From Comamonadaceae bacterium (lineage in GTDB: Bacteria; Pseudomonadota; Gammaproteobacteria; Burkholderiales; Burkholderiaceae_C): a stretch of DNA of 64,000 bases. The notes under the pieces were generated by a model. The model saw nothing but the letters and a program-made list of their open reading frames with translations. It was not told the DNA's origin and did no database searches. Location: contig CANGME010000013.1 of the NCBI GenBank assembly GCA_947455145.1, positions 1 to 64,000 on the forward strand. The letters run 5' to 3'. Of this stretch, positions 1 to 10,268 are shown in pieces. Each line of letters begins with the position of its first letter. Within the stretch, counting starts at the first letter, position 1. Made by a program: the position numbers and the translations under genes.

Positions 1-1157
1 CCGATGCCTCCGAGGGATGAGACCGAGAACGTGCCGCCTTGCATGTCGGCCGGGGCCAACTTGCCGTCACGCGCTTTTTTGGAGAGCTCGGCCATCTCGG
101 CAGAAATCTCCAGCAGCCCTTTTTTGTCTGCGTTCTTGAGTACGGGTACCACCAAACCATTGGGCGTATCGGCGGCAAAGCCAATATTCCAATAGTTCTT
201 CAAGACCAGTTGTTCGCCGTCGAGGCTGGCGTTGAACTCGGGGAATTTCTTGAGCGCTGCCACAGCCGCTTTGATGACAAAAGCCAGCATCGTGATTTTG
301 ACGCCCGACTTTTCGTTCTCCTTGTTGATCTTCACACGCAGGGCCTCCAGCTCAGTGATGTCAGCATCTTCATAGCTGGTGACGTGCGGGATCATGACCC
401 AGTTGCGGTGCAAGTTTGCGCCGCTGATCTTCTTGATGCGCGAGCGGTCTTTGTACTCCACCGGGCCAAACTTGGCGAAGTCCACCTTGGGCCAGGGCAA
501 GAGGTTCAAGCCCGCGCCATCGCCACCGCCGCCCGCAGGGGCCTTGGCCGCCTGAGCCTTGGTCTGGGCACTGCCCGCCATGACGGCTTTGGTGAAGTCT
601 TGCACGTCGTCTTGGGTGATGCGGCCTTTGGGGCCATTGCCTTTGACTTCGTCCAGCGGCACGCCGAGTTCACGGGCAAACTTGCGCACGGAGGGCGATG
701 CATGGGGCAGCTCGCCTGTGGGGGCGATGGTGGGGTTGTGGGCTTGCACCGTTCGGGCTGAGCTGGTCGAAGCCTGCCCTTCGACAAGCTCAGGGCGAAC
801 GGAGGCTGGCGCAGGGGCAACCACTGGTGCAGGCACATTGACCGCTACAGAAGCAGGAGCTGCCTGTGCAGGTACTGCGGGGGCTGCAGACGCATTGGCT
901 GCTGAACTTGCGCTCGAATCCGCCGCCTCCAGCACCAACACCACCGAGCCCTGCTTGACTTTGTCGCCCATCTTGATGCGCAGCTCTTTGACCACACCCG
1001 CTGCGGACGATGGAATCTCCATTGACGCCTTGTCCGACTCCACCGTGATCAGGCTTTGTTCGGCCTTCACTGTATCGCCGGGTTTGACCATCAACTCGAT
1101 CACGGTTACTTCATCAAAGTCACCAATGTCCGGGACTTGTACTTCTATCAATGCCAT
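1..1157 (-). CDS. aceF: Pyruvate dehydrogenase E2, dihydrolipoyllysine acetyltransferase (partial, 3' end outside window)
   Basis: E2 core of the pyruvate dehydrogenase complex; moves the acetyl group from E1 to CoA on a lipoyl arm in the cytoplasm. Only the first 385 or so codons are present. Reading from ATG 1157, residues 1-76 form one lipoyl domain with the lipoylation site K43 in ESDKASM. An Ala/Pro linker follows, then an E1/E3-binding domain near residues 150-190 (SPSVRKFARELG, GPKGRITQDDV) and the start of the acyltransferase domain (VVPVLKNADKK). The catalytic C-terminus lies off the left edge. The linker contains an in-frame palindromic repeat (751-800). It lies 20 bp downstream of aceE, with GGAG ahead of the ATG, so the two are almost certainly co-transcribed. 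Identification is secure. Confidence 0.95.
   Translation of the reverse strand, partial: MALIEVQVPDIGDFDEVTVIELMVKPGDTVKAEQSLITVESDKASMEIPSSAAGVVKELRIKMGDKVKQGSVVLVLEAADSSASSAANASAAPAVPAQAAPASVAVNVPAPVVAPAPASVRPELVEGQASTSSARTVQAHNPTIAPTGELPHASPSVRKFARELGVPLDEVKGNGPKGRITQDDVQDFTKAVMAGSAQTKAQAAKAPAGGGGDGAGLNLLPWPKVDFAKFGPVEYKDRSRIKKISGANLHRNWVMIPHVTSYEDADITELEALRVKINKENEKSGVKITMLAFVIKAAVAALKKFPEFNASLDGEQLVLKNYWNIGFAADTPNGLVVPVLKNADKKGLLEISAEMAELSKKARDGKLAPADMQGGTFSVSSLGGI
751..800. repeat. Palindromic REP-like repeat inserted in frame in aceF
   Basis: A 50-bp imperfect palindrome whose arms match GTTCGCCCTGAGCTTGTCG and its complement. The same element, 56 bp long, occurs inside mfd at 61369-61424. 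In aceF it encodes roughly residues 120-136 (VRPELVEG...STSSART) in the flexible linker between the lipoyl and binding domains, so the reading frame stays open. Confidence 0.85.
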
Positions 1158-1177
1158 GTTGTGTCTCCGAAAAAGGG

Positions 1178-3895
1178 TTATGCGTACAGCGGGTTGATCT
1201 TTTCGGTTTTGATACCGTACTTCTTGATCGCTTCGGCCACTTTGGCCACCGGCACCGTACCGTCATCGGCCAGTGCGCGCAGGGCAGCGACCACGATGTA
1301 ATGGCGGTTCACCTCAAAGTGCTCACGCAGTTTGGAGCGGAAGTCGCTGCGGCCAAAGCCGTCGGTGCCCAGCACTTTGTAGGTGCGGCCCTTGGGAATG
1401 AAGGGGCGAATCTGCTCGGCATAGGCCTTCATGTAGTCAGTCGATGCCACCACGGGGCCGCCATGTTTTTCAAGCTGCTGGGTGACGAAAGGCACGCGCG
1501 GTGTTTCCATCGGGTGCAGCAGGTTGTAGCGCTCCACGTTCTGGCCATCACGGGTCAACTCGTTAAAGCTTGGGCAGCTCCACACATTGGCGGCAATGCC
1601 CCAGTCGTCTTCCAGCAGTTGCTTGGCAAACTGCGATTCGCGCAGGATGGTGCCGGAGCCCAGCAGGTTGACGCGCGGCGTCTTCTTGGAGCCCTCTTCC
1701 AGCAAGTACATGCCTTTGATGATTTCCGCCTCGGTGCCGGGCTTGAGGCCGGGCATGGGGTAGTTTTCATTGAGCAGGGAGATGTAATAAAACACGTTCT
1801 CCTGGCGCTCCACCATGCGCTTCATGCCGTCTTGCATGATCACGGCCACTTCGTGCGCGAAGGTGGGGTCGTAGCTCACGCAATTGGGAATGGTGCCGGC
1901 CAGGATGTGGCTGTGGCCGTCTTCGTGCTGCAAGCCTTCGCCGTTCAGCGTGGTGCGCCCTGAGGTGCCGCCCAACAAGAAGCCGCGCGCCTGCATGTCA
2001 CCCGCCGCCCAGGCCAAATCGCCAATGCGCTGAAAGCCGAACATGGAGTAGTACACATAGAACGGCACCATGATGCGGTTGCTGGTGGAGTAGCTGGTGG
2101 CCGCAGCAATCCAGCTGCTCATGCCACCGGCTTCGTTAATGCCCTCTTGCAGGATCTGGCCCTTCACGTCTTCTTTGTAGTACATGACCTGGTCTTTATC
2201 GACCGGGGTGTACTGCTGGCCTGCCGGGTTGTAGATACCCACTTGGCGGAACAGGCCTTCCATACCAAAGGTGCGGGCTTCGTCAACCAAAATCGGCACG
2301 ACGCGCGGGCCAATGGCTTGGTCGCGCAGCAACTGGGTCAAGAAGCGCACATAGGCTTGCGTGGTGCTGATCTCGCGGCCTTCAACCGTCGGGTCGGTAA
2401 TAGTCTTGAAGGTCTCCAACGCAGGCACGGTGAAGTTCTCGTCCGCCTTGGTGCGGCGGTGAGGCAGGTAGCCGCCCAGCGCTTTGCGGCGCTCGTGCAG
2501 GTACTTCATCTCAGGCGTGTCGTCGGCCGGTTTATAGAAGGGCAGATCGGCGATTTGGCTGTCGGGAATTGGGATGTTGAAGCGGTCGCGGAAAGCCTTG
2601 ATGTCCTCATCGCCGAGCTTCTTGGTCTGGTGCACGGTGTTCTTGCCCTCACCAATCTTGCCCATGCCAAAACCTTTGACGGTTTTGATGAGCAACACAG
2701 TCGGCTGCCCTTTGTGTTTAACCGCTCTGTCATAAGCAGCATAGACCTTTTGCGGGTCATGGCCGCCGCGCAGCAGGCCCCAGATTTCGGCGTCGCTCAT
2801 GTGCGCCACCATCTCCAGCGTGCGCGGGTCACGGCCAAAGAAATGCTTGCGCACGTAAGCGCCGTCATTGGCTTTGAAGGCTTGGTAGTCGCCGTCCAGC
2901 GTGTCCATCATCAGCTTCTTCAAAGCGCCGTCTTTGTCACGCGCCAAGAGCGGATCCCAGTTGCTGCCCCAGATCAGCTTGATGACGTTCCAGCCTGCGC
3001 CACGGAACTCGCCTTCCAGCTCTTGAATGATCTTGCCGTTGCCGCGCACCGGGCCGTCCAGACGTTGCAAGTTGCAGTTGATGACGAAGATCAGGTTGTC
3101 CAGGTTCTCGCGTGCGGCCAGTCCGATGGCGCCAAGCGACTCCACCTCGTCCATCTCGCCGTCACCGCAGAACACCCAGACCTTGCGGTTCTCGGTATTG
3201 GCAATGCCACGGGCATGCAGGTACTTTAAGAAACGGGCCTGATAAATCGCCATCAATGGGCCGAGACCCATGGAGACGGTAGGAAATTGCCAAAACTCAG
3301 GCATCAGTTTGGGGTGCGGGTAGCTGGACAGGCCATTGCCGTCCACCTCTTGACGGAAGTTGAGCAACTGCTCTTCGGTCAAGCGGCCTTCGAGGTAAGC
3401 GCGGGCATAGACACCGGGGGACACATGGCCCTGAATGTAGATGCAATCGCCACCATGCTCTTTGCCTGGCTCATTGCATTCGGCATGCCAAAACTGGTTA
3501 AAACCAGCGCCAAACATATTGGCCAGTGAGGCGAATGAACCAATGTGGCCGCCCAAGTCGCCGCCGTCTGCCGGGTTATGGCGATTGGCTTTGACCACCA
3601 TGGCCATGGCGTTCCAGCGCATGTAGGCACGCAGACGCTCTTCAATTTCAACATTGCCGGGATTGCGTGCTTCCTGCTCAGGCTCGATCGTGTTGATGTA
3701 GCCGGTTGTCGCAGAAAAAGGCATGTCAATGCTGTTTTCACGCGCATGCTCTAGCAATTGCTCCAATAGAAAGTGCGCACGTTCAGGGCCTTCCTTTTGA
3801 ATGACCGCCAATAAAGCGTCCATCCACTCACGGGTTTCTTGGCTGTCTGCGTCGCTCGCAGTTGTGCCCGCTAGCGGGTTCTGATCTACTGACAT
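1178..3895 (-). CDS. aceE: Pyruvate dehydrogenase E1 component, homodimeric type
   Basis: ThDP-dependent decarboxylase that starts the pyruvate dehydrogenase reaction and reductively acetylates the E2 lipoyl group. The 905-residue length fits the homodimeric AceE family (887 in E. coli). The ThDP/Mg site is seen as CGDGEMDEVES near residue 243, with a downstream NLDNLIFVINCNLQRLDG stretch. An upstream in-frame start at 3946 exists, but ATG 3895 is preferred because GAGGAG lies just upstream and the protein then begins MSVDQNPLAG. It is the first gene of aceE-aceF and is divergent from the histidine kinase, with 159 bp between them that should hold both promoters. The neighbouring two-component system might control it, but the sequence does not prove this. 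Confidence 0.97.
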   Translation of the reverse strand: MSVDQNPLAGTTASDADSQETREWMDALLAVIQKEGPERAHFLLEQLLEHARENSIDMPFSATTGYINTIEPEQEARNPGNVEIEERLRAYMRWNAMAMVVKANRHNPADGGDLGGHIGSFASLANMFGAGFNQFWHAECNEPGKEHGGDCIYIQGHVSPGVYARAYLEGRLTEEQLLNFRQEVDGNGLSSYPHPKLMPEFWQFPTVSMGLGPLMAIYQARFLKYLHARGIANTENRKVWVFCGDGEMDEVESLGAIGLAARENLDNLIFVINCNLQRLDGPVRGNGKIIQELEGEFRGAGWNVIKLIWGSNWDPLLARDKDGALKKLMMDTLDGDYQAFKANDGAYVRKHFFGRDPRTLEMVAHMSDAEIWGLLRGGHDPQKVYAAYDRAVKHKGQPTVLLIKTVKGFGMGKIGEGKNTVHQTKKLGDEDIKAFRDRFNIPIPDSQIADLPFYKPADDTPEMKYLHERRKALGGYLPHRRTKADENFTVPALETFKTITDPTVEGREISTTQAYVRFLTQLLRDQAIGPRVVPILVDEARTFGMEGLFRQVGIYNPAGQQYTPVDKDQVMYYKEDVKGQILQEGINEAGGMSSWIAAATSYSTSNRIMVPFYVYYSMFGFQRIGDLAWAAGDMQARGFLLGGTSGRTTLNGEGLQHEDGHSHILAGTIPNCVSYDPTFAHEVAVIMQDGMKRMVERQENVFYYISLLNENYPMPGLKPGTEAEIIKGMYLLEEGSKKTPRVNLLGSGTILRESQFAKQLLEDDWGIAANVWSCPSFNELTRDGQNVERYNLLHPMETPRVPFVTQQLEKHGGPVVASTDYMKAYAEQIRPFIPKGRTYKVLGTDGFGRSDFRSKLREHFEVNRHYIVVAALRALADDGTVPVAKVAEAIKKYGIKTEKINPLYA

Positions 3896-4054
3896 CGGTG
3901 TCTCCTCGTCGGTTTGTTGAAATTTGAACTGGCGAGAGTGTCTCACATTTCTTTCGAAATTTCAAATCATGCTTTTCTATTTCACAATGCAAAATACAGA
4001 GCATTACTTCAAGCGACACACACCGCCATGCATCTCACTTTAAACTAGCTGCAT

Positions 4055-6613
4055 ATGCTTTTCCCTGGTTCTATATCGTTTTCATCCCTGCGAAATTTGA
4101 AGGGAATTAAGCGCCTAGGCTTCTGGTGGTACCGACAAACGCCGGTGCGCCAAGATCGCTTTGCAATGATGGCACCGCTAATCGCCGTGTTTCTATTTCT
4201 TTCCGCCATCATTGCCGCGTTTGGCTATCTGCGGCTGGAGGAAATGGAACGTGAACAAGAGGCCGTTAGGCACGACATTGAGTACACCCAGCAACGCTTA
4301 CGTCTGCGCCTTATCGAACGACAAGAGCAACTCGTGCGTATGGCGCAAGAAATAGCGAACGGCGATACATCAAACAATCAGTTCCTCAGTCAGGCGCAAG
4401 ACATGATTGCGCAAAATGCTGAGCTTCAAGGCCTAAGCTGGATCGACGAACGCAAACGCACAAGAGCCAGTGCGGGCTACCCGCTGCAAGGCAGCAATGC
4501 AGCAAACATCCCCAGCAAAAACACGGCCAACTCTCTTGTGCCGAGCGAATCAGAGAATGCCTTCGCCTTATCTCGGGAGTTGCTTCAACCTATCTACGTC
4601 CAGCGCAACGCTTTGGTGGACAACCAAGCGTTGCTGCAACTTCATATTCCCATCATTGTTCGTTCTCACTTTATGGGTGTGGTGTTAGCTGAATTCTCTA
4701 TTGAGAACCTCTACCGCTATGGGGTTCCGCCGGAAATTTCCGCACGATATGCCGTATCAATGTTGGACGCCAAAGGTGTGGTGCTGGCAGGTAGCAGCAT
4801 CAAAAAACGCAATCCTGCTGCGCAAATTCTGCCCTGGGCAAGACAAGCGATTGAGTACGAAGTGCCGGTCTCCCCCGTAGGCAACGGGCTGCTCGTCCGC
4901 GCACAAGGTTACAGCACGTCGTTAGGCGTCATTGGCAGCGGCCTCTTCTGGTTGGTGGGTGCATTGAGCGTGATGACAGCCTGGATGCTTATTGGCAATT
5001 GGCGTCACACCCGCAAGCGCTTGCAAGCACAACAGGCGCTGATCACAGAGACCAACTTCCGTCGGGCCATGGAAAACTCCATGCCAACCGGCATGCGTAC
5101 ATTGGATCTGCATGGCCGCATTACCTACGTCAACCCCGCCTTTTGTCAGATGACAGGATGGAGCGAGGACGAGCTCGTCGGCCAAACCGCACCATTTCCC
5201 TACTGGCCGGAAGAAGATCACGCCCTGCTCTCCTCACGGCTTTCGGATCAACTCAATGACCTAACCACCCGTGGCGGCTTTCAAATTCGCATCAAACGCA
5301 AAGACAACTCCCGTTTTGATGCCCGCCTCTACGTCTCCCCCCTGATTGACACGTATGGTGATCAAAAGGGCTGGATGACCTCCATCACCGACATCACCGA
5401 GCCGAATCGGATTCGCGATCAGCTGTCTGCTTCCTATGAGCGTTTCACCACCGTGCTTGAAGCGCTGGATGCCTCCGTATCTGTCGCCCCCATCGGCACG
5501 GATGAACTGTTGTTTGCGAATAAAAAATACAGGCTCTGGTTCAATGACAAGCCCAACACACTGCTTAGCCAAGCGGCCAAATTAGGCAAAGCGCCCGGGC
5601 AACCAGTAGGCACCGAGCTGGACAGCGTTGACGATCTTGCGGGGCTACCCGCAGAAGAAATTGCTGACAGCGAGACAGAAAGCAGTGAGGTGTTTGTGCC
5701 TGAGCTCGACAAGTGGCTAGAGGTGCGCAGCCGTTACCTGACCTGGGTCGATGGTCGTCTAGCGCAAATGGTGATTGCTACAGACATCACCCAACGCCGT
5801 TTGGCCCAGGAGCAAGCCGCCGCCCAAGCCGAGCGCGCGCAAACAGCCAGCCGCTTGATCACCATGGGCGAGATGGCCTCCAGCGTGGCGCATGAGTTAA
5901 ACCAGCCGCTGACCGCCATCAGCAACTACTGCAACGGCATGGTCTCGCGCATCAAGTCGCAGCAGATTTCGGAAGAAGACCTGCTCGGTGCACTGGAGAA
6001 AACCGGCAAGCAAGCCCAACGCGCCGGCCTCATCATTCAGCGCATTCGCGCCTTTGTGAAGCGCAGCGAGCCCAACCGCACACTCTCAGACATCGCAAGC
6101 ATGGTGGAAGAAGCGGTGGAGCTGGCCAGCATCGAATTTCGTCGCTCCAATGTGCGCCTCACGCGCCATATAGAGCCGTCACTGCCACTTCTACTGGTCG
6201 ACCCCATCCTGATTGAACAAGTCCTCATCAACCTTTTAAAAAATGGGGCTGAATCCATAGCGCAGGCCAACAGACCTCCAGACAATCGGCGTATTGAATT
6301 GCTTGTGGAGCCCAAGATAGAAGAAGGCAAGCATGTCGTCGAATTTTCCATCTGCGACACCGGCAAGGGCATTTCACCCGAAGTGATGAAGCGGCTTTAT
6401 GAATCCTTCTACACCACCAAGGCCGAAGGGCTGGGCATTGGCCTGAGCCTGTGCCGCTCAATTGTTGAATCTCATCAGGGTCGAATGAAAACCGAGAACA
6501 TCTACAATGGCGGCGAAGTCACAGGGTGTTGCTTCACCTTCTGGATTCCCATGAATGGTGCTCACAACGACACCTCCATCCCCTCTCGGCAAATCAACAC
6601 GGTTTCAGGATAA
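4055..6613 (+). CDS. Membrane PAS sensor histidine kinase (FixL/DctS type)
   Basis: Membrane sensor kinase of 852 residues. A first transmembrane segment spans about residues 39-60 and a second about 288-315, enclosing a periplasmic sensor region of about 225 residues. Two PAS domains follow (about 338-455, with TYVNPAFCQMTGW and a PAC-like ITDIT end, and about 461-590). The phosphoacceptor is H613 in SSVAHELNQPLTAI, the FixL/DctS H-box signature. The HATPase domain shows N (LLKNGAES), G1 (DTGKGI) and G2 (GLGIGLSL) boxes. The response regulator gene starts 4 bp after the stop, so the two form one operon. The similar DctS family senses C4-dicarboxylates, and the position next to aceEF suggests an organic acid signal. 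The ligand itself is unknown. Confidence 0.9.
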   Translation: MLFPGSISFSSLRNLKGIKRLGFWWYRQTPVRQDRFAMMAPLIAVFLFLSAIIAAFGYLRLEEMEREQEAVRHDIEYTQQRLRLRLIERQEQLVRMAQEIANGDTSNNQFLSQAQDMIAQNAELQGLSWIDERKRTRASAGYPLQGSNAANIPSKNTANSLVPSESENAFALSRELLQPIYVQRNALVDNQALLQLHIPIIVRSHFMGVVLAEFSIENLYRYGVPPEISARYAVSMLDAKGVVLAGSSIKKRNPAAQILPWARQAIEYEVPVSPVGNGLLVRAQGYSTSLGVIGSGLFWLVGALSVMTAWMLIGNWRHTRKRLQAQQALITETNFRRAMENSMPTGMRTLDLHGRITYVNPAFCQMTGWSEDELVGQTAPFPYWPEEDHALLSSRLSDQLNDLTTRGGFQIRIKRKDNSRFDARLYVSPLIDTYGDQKGWMTSITDITEPNRIRDQLSASYERFTTVLEALDASVSVAPIGTDELLFANKKYRLWFNDKPNTLLSQAAKLGKAPGQPVGTELDSVDDLAGLPAEEIADSETESSEVFVPELDKWLEVRSRYLTWVDGRLAQMVIATDITQRRLAQEQAAAQAERAQTASRLITMGEMASSVAHELNQPLTAISNYCNGMVSRIKSQQISEEDLLGALEKTGKQAQRAGLIIQRIRAFVKRSEPNRTLSDIASMVEEAVELASIEFRRSNVRLTRHIEPSLPLLLVDPILIEQVLINLLKNGAESIAQANRPPDNRRIELLVEPKIEEGKHVVEFSICDTGKGISPEVMKRLYESFYTTKAEGLGIGLSLCRSIVESHQGRMKTENIYNGGEVTGCCFTFWIPMNGAHNDTSIPSRQINTVSG

Positions 6614-6616
6614 GAC

Positions 6617-7243
6617 ATGAATTTGATTCCCAAAAAAGGCACGGTTTATGTGGTGGACGACGACGAGGCCGTACGCGATTCGCTTCAGTGGCTGCTCGAA
6701 GGCAAAAGCTACTACGTTCGCTGTTTCGACTCAGCCGAGTCGTTTCTAAGCCGCTACGACCCGCGTGATGTGGCCTGCCTGATCGCCGACATTCGCATGG
6801 GCGGCATGACTGGCTTAGCCTTGCAAGACCGCTTGGTAGAGAACCACTCTCCCCTGCCCATCGTCTTCATCACTGGCCACGGCGACGTGCCTATGGCGGT
6901 GGAGACCATGAAAAAAGGCGCAATGGACTTCATCCAAAAACCCTTTAAAGAAGAGCAACTGGTGGGCTTGGTGGAGCGCATGCTCGATCTGGCTCGCGAG
7001 ACCTTCAAAGATCACGAGCAAGCCGCCAGCCGTGGCGCGTTACTCGCCAAACTCACAGTGCGCGAATCGCAGGTGCTGGACCGCATCGTAGCCGGACGCT
7101 TGAATAAGCAAATCGCCGATGACCTGGGCATCAGCATCAAAACGGTGGAGGCGCACCGCGCCAATATCATGGAAAAGCTCAACACCAGCACCGTAGCCGA
7201 CTTGCTGAAAATTGCCCTACAGCAAACGCCAGCCAGAGTTTGA
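6617..7243 (+). CDS. FixJ/DctR-type response regulator
   Basis: Cytoplasmic response regulator of 208 residues, partner of the upstream histidine kinase. The receiver domain covers residues 8-125, with the acidic pocket VVDDDEA, phosphoacceptor D58 in LIADIRMGG, a conserved T in ITGHGD and K in QKPF. A LuxR-type helix-turn-helix follows (LTVRESQVLDRIVAGRLNKQ ... GISIKTVEAHRANIM). This is the FixJ/TodT/DctR arrangement. The gene follows the kinase with 3 bp between stop and start. Targets are not visible; aceEF and dicarboxylate uptake genes are reasonable guesses from family and position. Confidence 0.92.
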   Translation: MNLIPKKGTVYVVDDDEAVRDSLQWLLEGKSYYVRCFDSAESFLSRYDPRDVACLIADIRMGGMTGLALQDRLVENHSPLPIVFITGHGDVPMAVETMKKGAMDFIQKPFKEEQLVGLVERMLDLARETFKDHEQAASRGALLAKLTVRESQVLDRIVAGRLNKQIADDLGISIKTVEAHRANIMEKLNTSTVADLLKIALQQTPARV

Positions 7244-7330
7244 TGCCATTCGTTTTACGCTATTAATTCAATAGCTGGCCACGCCAGTGCCATCGCGAAA
7301 AACTGGTAGTTTTCTTTATCATTTATATCC

Positions 7331-8209
7331 ATGACGACCTCTACCACCGGCCAATTGATGGATGGCATCGCCCTGTCCAAGCACCTGCGTCTCGAAATCT
7401 CTCGCCGCGCCGCCGCCCTGACTGCCCACAACATCACGCCCGGCCTAGCCGTCATCTTGGTGGGCGACAACCAAGCCTCTCAGGTTTATGTGCGCAACAA
7501 AGTCAAAGCCTGCGCCGATACCGGCCTGCATTCGGTGCTGGAAAAATACCCCGATAGCATGGGCGAAACCGAGCTGCTGGCCCGCATCGAGGCGCTGAAC
7601 CACGACGCCAGCATCCACGGCATCTTGGTGCAGTTGCCGCTACCTGCGCACATCGACGCGCACAAGGTGCTGGAGGCGATCTCGCCCGCCAAAGACGTGG
7701 ACGGTTTTCACGTGGCCAACGCCGGTGCGCTCATGGTCGGCCAACCCGGCTTTTGGCCCTGCACGCCTTACGGCTGCATGAAGCTGCTGGAGTCGATCAA
7801 TTACGAGCTCAAAGGCAAACACGCGGTGGTCATTGGCCGCTCCAACATCGTGGGCAAGCCGGTGGCGTTGATGCTGCTACAAAAAAATGCGACCGTCACG
7901 GTTTGCCACAGCGCCACCGCGAACCTGAAGGCCATGACGCTGCAAGCTGACGTGGTCGTGGTCGCCGTGGGCAAACGCAACGTGCTGACGGCTGACATGG
8001 TCAAGCCCGGCGCGGTGGTGATTGACGTGGGCATGAACCGCAACCTTGAGGGCAAACTCTGCGGCGACGTGGACTTTGCGGGCGTGCGCGAGGTGGCTGG
8101 CTTCATCACCCCCGTACCCGGCGGCGTGGGCCCCATGACCATCACCATGCTGCTGGTCAACACCCTGGAGGCCGCTGAACGTCTGGCCCATGCAAAGGCT
8201 GCATCATGA
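7331..8209 (+). CDS. folD: Methylenetetrahydrofolate dehydrogenase / methenyltetrahydrofolate cyclohydrolase
   Basis: Bifunctional one-carbon enzyme that interconverts 5,10-methylene-THF and 10-formyl-THF with NADP in the cytoplasm. The 292-residue protein has every family signature: YVRNKVKAC with the catalytic Lys, [24 protein letters not shown], the dinucleotide-binding GRSNIVGKP and the C-terminal [11 protein letters not shown]. Length is typical. The last four bases (ATGA) overlap the start of prlC, so the two genes are translationally coupled. An 87-bp gap separates it from the response regulator, enough for its own promoter. Confidence 0.97.
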   Translation: MTTSTTGQLMDGIALSKHLRLEISRRAAALTAHNITPGLAVILVGDNQASQVYVRNKVKACADTGLHSVLEKYPDSMGETELLARIEALNHDASIHGILVQLPLPAHIDAHKVLEAISPAKDVDGFHVANAGALMVGQPGFWPCTPYGCMKLLESINYELKGKHAVVIGRSNIVGKPVALMLLQKNATVTVCHSATANLKAMTLQADVVVVAVGKRNVLTADMVKPGAVVIDVGMNRNLEGKLCGDVDFAGVREVAGFITPVPGGVGPMTITMLLVNTLEAAERLAHAKAAS

Positions 8210-10248
8210 GCACCTCGAATCCCCTGCTCGACTTCTCCGATCTGCCCCTGTTTGACCAGATAACTCCCGCCCATGTGGCCCCTGCCATCGACACCCTGCT
8301 GGCTGCAGCCAACACGGCGCTGGAGACCGTGACCGCCGCCAGCTTCCCCGCCGAGTGGACAGCCATCGCCAAGGTGCTGGACGTATCCACCGAACAACTT
8401 GGCCATGCCTGGGGCGCGGTGAGCCACCTCAACAGCGTGGCCGACACACCCGAGCTGCGCGCCGCCTACAACGAAGCCCTGCCCCGCGTCACCGAGTTTT
8501 GGACGCGCCTGGGCGCAGACGAGCGCCTGTACGCCAAGTACAAAGCGATTGACCCTAGCGCGCTCAACGCCGAGCAACGCCAAGCCCACAAAAACGCCAT
8601 GCGCGACTTTGTGCTGGGCGGTGCTGATCTACAAGGCGCAGCCAAAGCGCGCTTTGCAGACATCCAAGAGCAACAAGCCAGCCTGAGCCAAAAGTTCAGC
8701 GAAAACGCGCTCGATGCCACCGACGCCTACGCCTACTACGCGAGCGAGGCCGAGCTGGATGGCGTGCCCGACGACGTCAAGCAAGCCACCCTCGCCGCTG
8801 CCAAAGCAGAGGGCAAAGACGGCTACAAGCTCACCCTCAAAATGCCCTGCTACCTGCCCGTGATGCAGTCCGCCACCAGCAGCGCCTTGCGCCACACGCT
8901 CTACCGCGCTTATGTGACGCGCGGCTCCGACCAGGCAGAGGGCGATGCAGTGAAGTTTGACAACAGTGCGCTGATTGGCCAAATCCTCGCCCTGCGCCAG
9001 GAAGAAGCGAAACTGCTAGGCTATGTGAACTTTGGTGAAGTCTCGGTCGTGCCCAAGATGGCCGAGTCGCCTCAAGAGGTGGTGAGCTTCCTGCGTGACC
9101 TGGCCCGTAAGGCGCGCCCCTACGCACAGCAAGACGTGGCCGATCTGCGGGACTTTGCGACTAAGCAACTCGCCCTTAAAGACCCGCAAGCCTGGGACTG
9201 GCCCTTCATCAGCGAGCGCCTCAAAGAAGCCCGCTACGCTTTCAGTGAGCAAGAGGTCAAGCAGTACTTCACCGCACCGCGCGTGCTGGCGGGCTTGTTC
9301 AAAATTGTTGAGACGTTGTTTGAAGTCTCCATCCGTCGTGACACCGCCCCCGTGTGGCACCCGGCGGTGGAGTTCTACCGCATCGAACGCGCGGGTCAAC
9401 TCATAGGCCAGTTCTACCTGGACCAACCCGCCCGCACCGGCAAGCGTGGCGGCGCCTGGATGGACGGCGTGCGCTCGCGCTGGTTGCGCCCGGATACTGG
9501 CCGCTTGCAAACACCGGTGGCGCACTTGGTGTGCAACTTTGCCGAAGGCGTCAACGGCCAACCCGCCTTGCTGATGCACGACGACGTCATCACCCTCTTC
9601 CACGAGTTCGGCCACGGCCTGCACCACATGCTCACCCAAGTGGAAGAGCACGCCGTCTCGGGCATCAGCGGCGTGGAGTGGGACGCGGTGGAACTACCAA
9701 GCCAGTTCATGGAAAACTTTTGCTGGGACTGGAGCGTGTTGGAGCCCATGACGGCCCATGTGCAAACCGGCAAGCCCTTGCCGCGCGCCTTGTTCGACAA
9801 AATGCTGGCCGCCAAAAACTTCCAAAGCGGCATGCAGACCCTGCGCCAGATCGAGTTCTCGCTCTTCGACATGCTGCTGCACACCGAGCACGCGCCGGGT
9901 GCAGACATCATGCCCCTGCTGGATTTGGTTCGGGCCGAAGTGGCCGTGCTTCAGCCCCCGGCCTGGAGCCGCACCGCGCACACCTTCAGCCACATTTTTT
10001 CCGGCGGCTACTCGGCGGGCTACTACAGCTACAAATGGGCTGAGGTGCTGAGCGCCGACGCCTATGCCGCTTTTGAAGAAACAGTGGGTAACGACGGCTT
10101 GCCTAATGTGCAGACAGGCAGACAATACCGACAGGCTATATTGGAAGCGGGCGGCAGCCGCCCGGCCATTGAATCATTCAAGGCCTTCCGGGGACGAGAA
10201 CCGACTCTGGACGCTTTGCTCAGACACCAAGGCATGGCACCAGTTTAA
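8206..10248 (+). CDS. prlC: Oligopeptidase A, M3 family zinc metallopeptidase
   Basis: Cytosolic zinc endopeptidase that degrades oligopeptides and cleaved signal peptides. At 680 residues it equals the E. coli OpdA/PrlC length. The zinc site is HEFGHGLHH at H466, with the third ligand expected in [16 protein letters not shown] about 25-30 residues further on. The C-terminal [18 protein letters not shown] stretch is a substrate-binding hallmark of M3 peptidases. The start overlaps the folD stop by four bases. No signal peptide is present. Confidence 0.95.
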   Translation: MSTSNPLLDFSDLPLFDQITPAHVAPAIDTLLAAANTALETVTAASFPAEWTAIAKVLDVSTEQLGHAWGAVSHLNSVADTPELRAAYNEALPRVTEFWTRLGADERLYAKYKAIDPSALNAEQRQAHKNAMRDFVLGGADLQGAAKARFADIQEQQASLSQKFSENALDATDAYAYYASEAELDGVPDDVKQATLAAAKAEGKDGYKLTLKMPCYLPVMQSATSSALRHTLYRAYVTRGSDQAEGDAVKFDNSALIGQILALRQEEAKLLGYVNFGEVSVVPKMAESPQEVVSFLRDLARKARPYAQQDVADLRDFATKQLALKDPQAWDWPFISERLKEARYAFSEQEVKQYFTAPRVLAGLFKIVETLFEVSIRRDTAPVWHPAVEFYRIERAGQLIGQFYLDQPARTGKRGGAWMDGVRSRWLRPDTGRLQTPVAHLVCNFAEGVNGQPALLMHDDVITLFHEFGHGLHHMLTQVEEHAVSGISGVEWDAVELPSQFMENFCWDWSVLEPMTAHVQTGKPLPRALFDKMLAAKNFQSGMQTLRQIEFSLFDMLLHTEHAPGADIMPLLDLVRAEVAVLQPPAWSRTAHTFSHIFSGGYSAGYYSYKWAEVLSADAYAAFEETVGNDGLPNVQTGRQYRQAILEAGGSRPAIESFKAFRGREPTLDALLRHQGMAPV

Positions 10249-10268
10249 GACACGAAAGACGAGACAAC

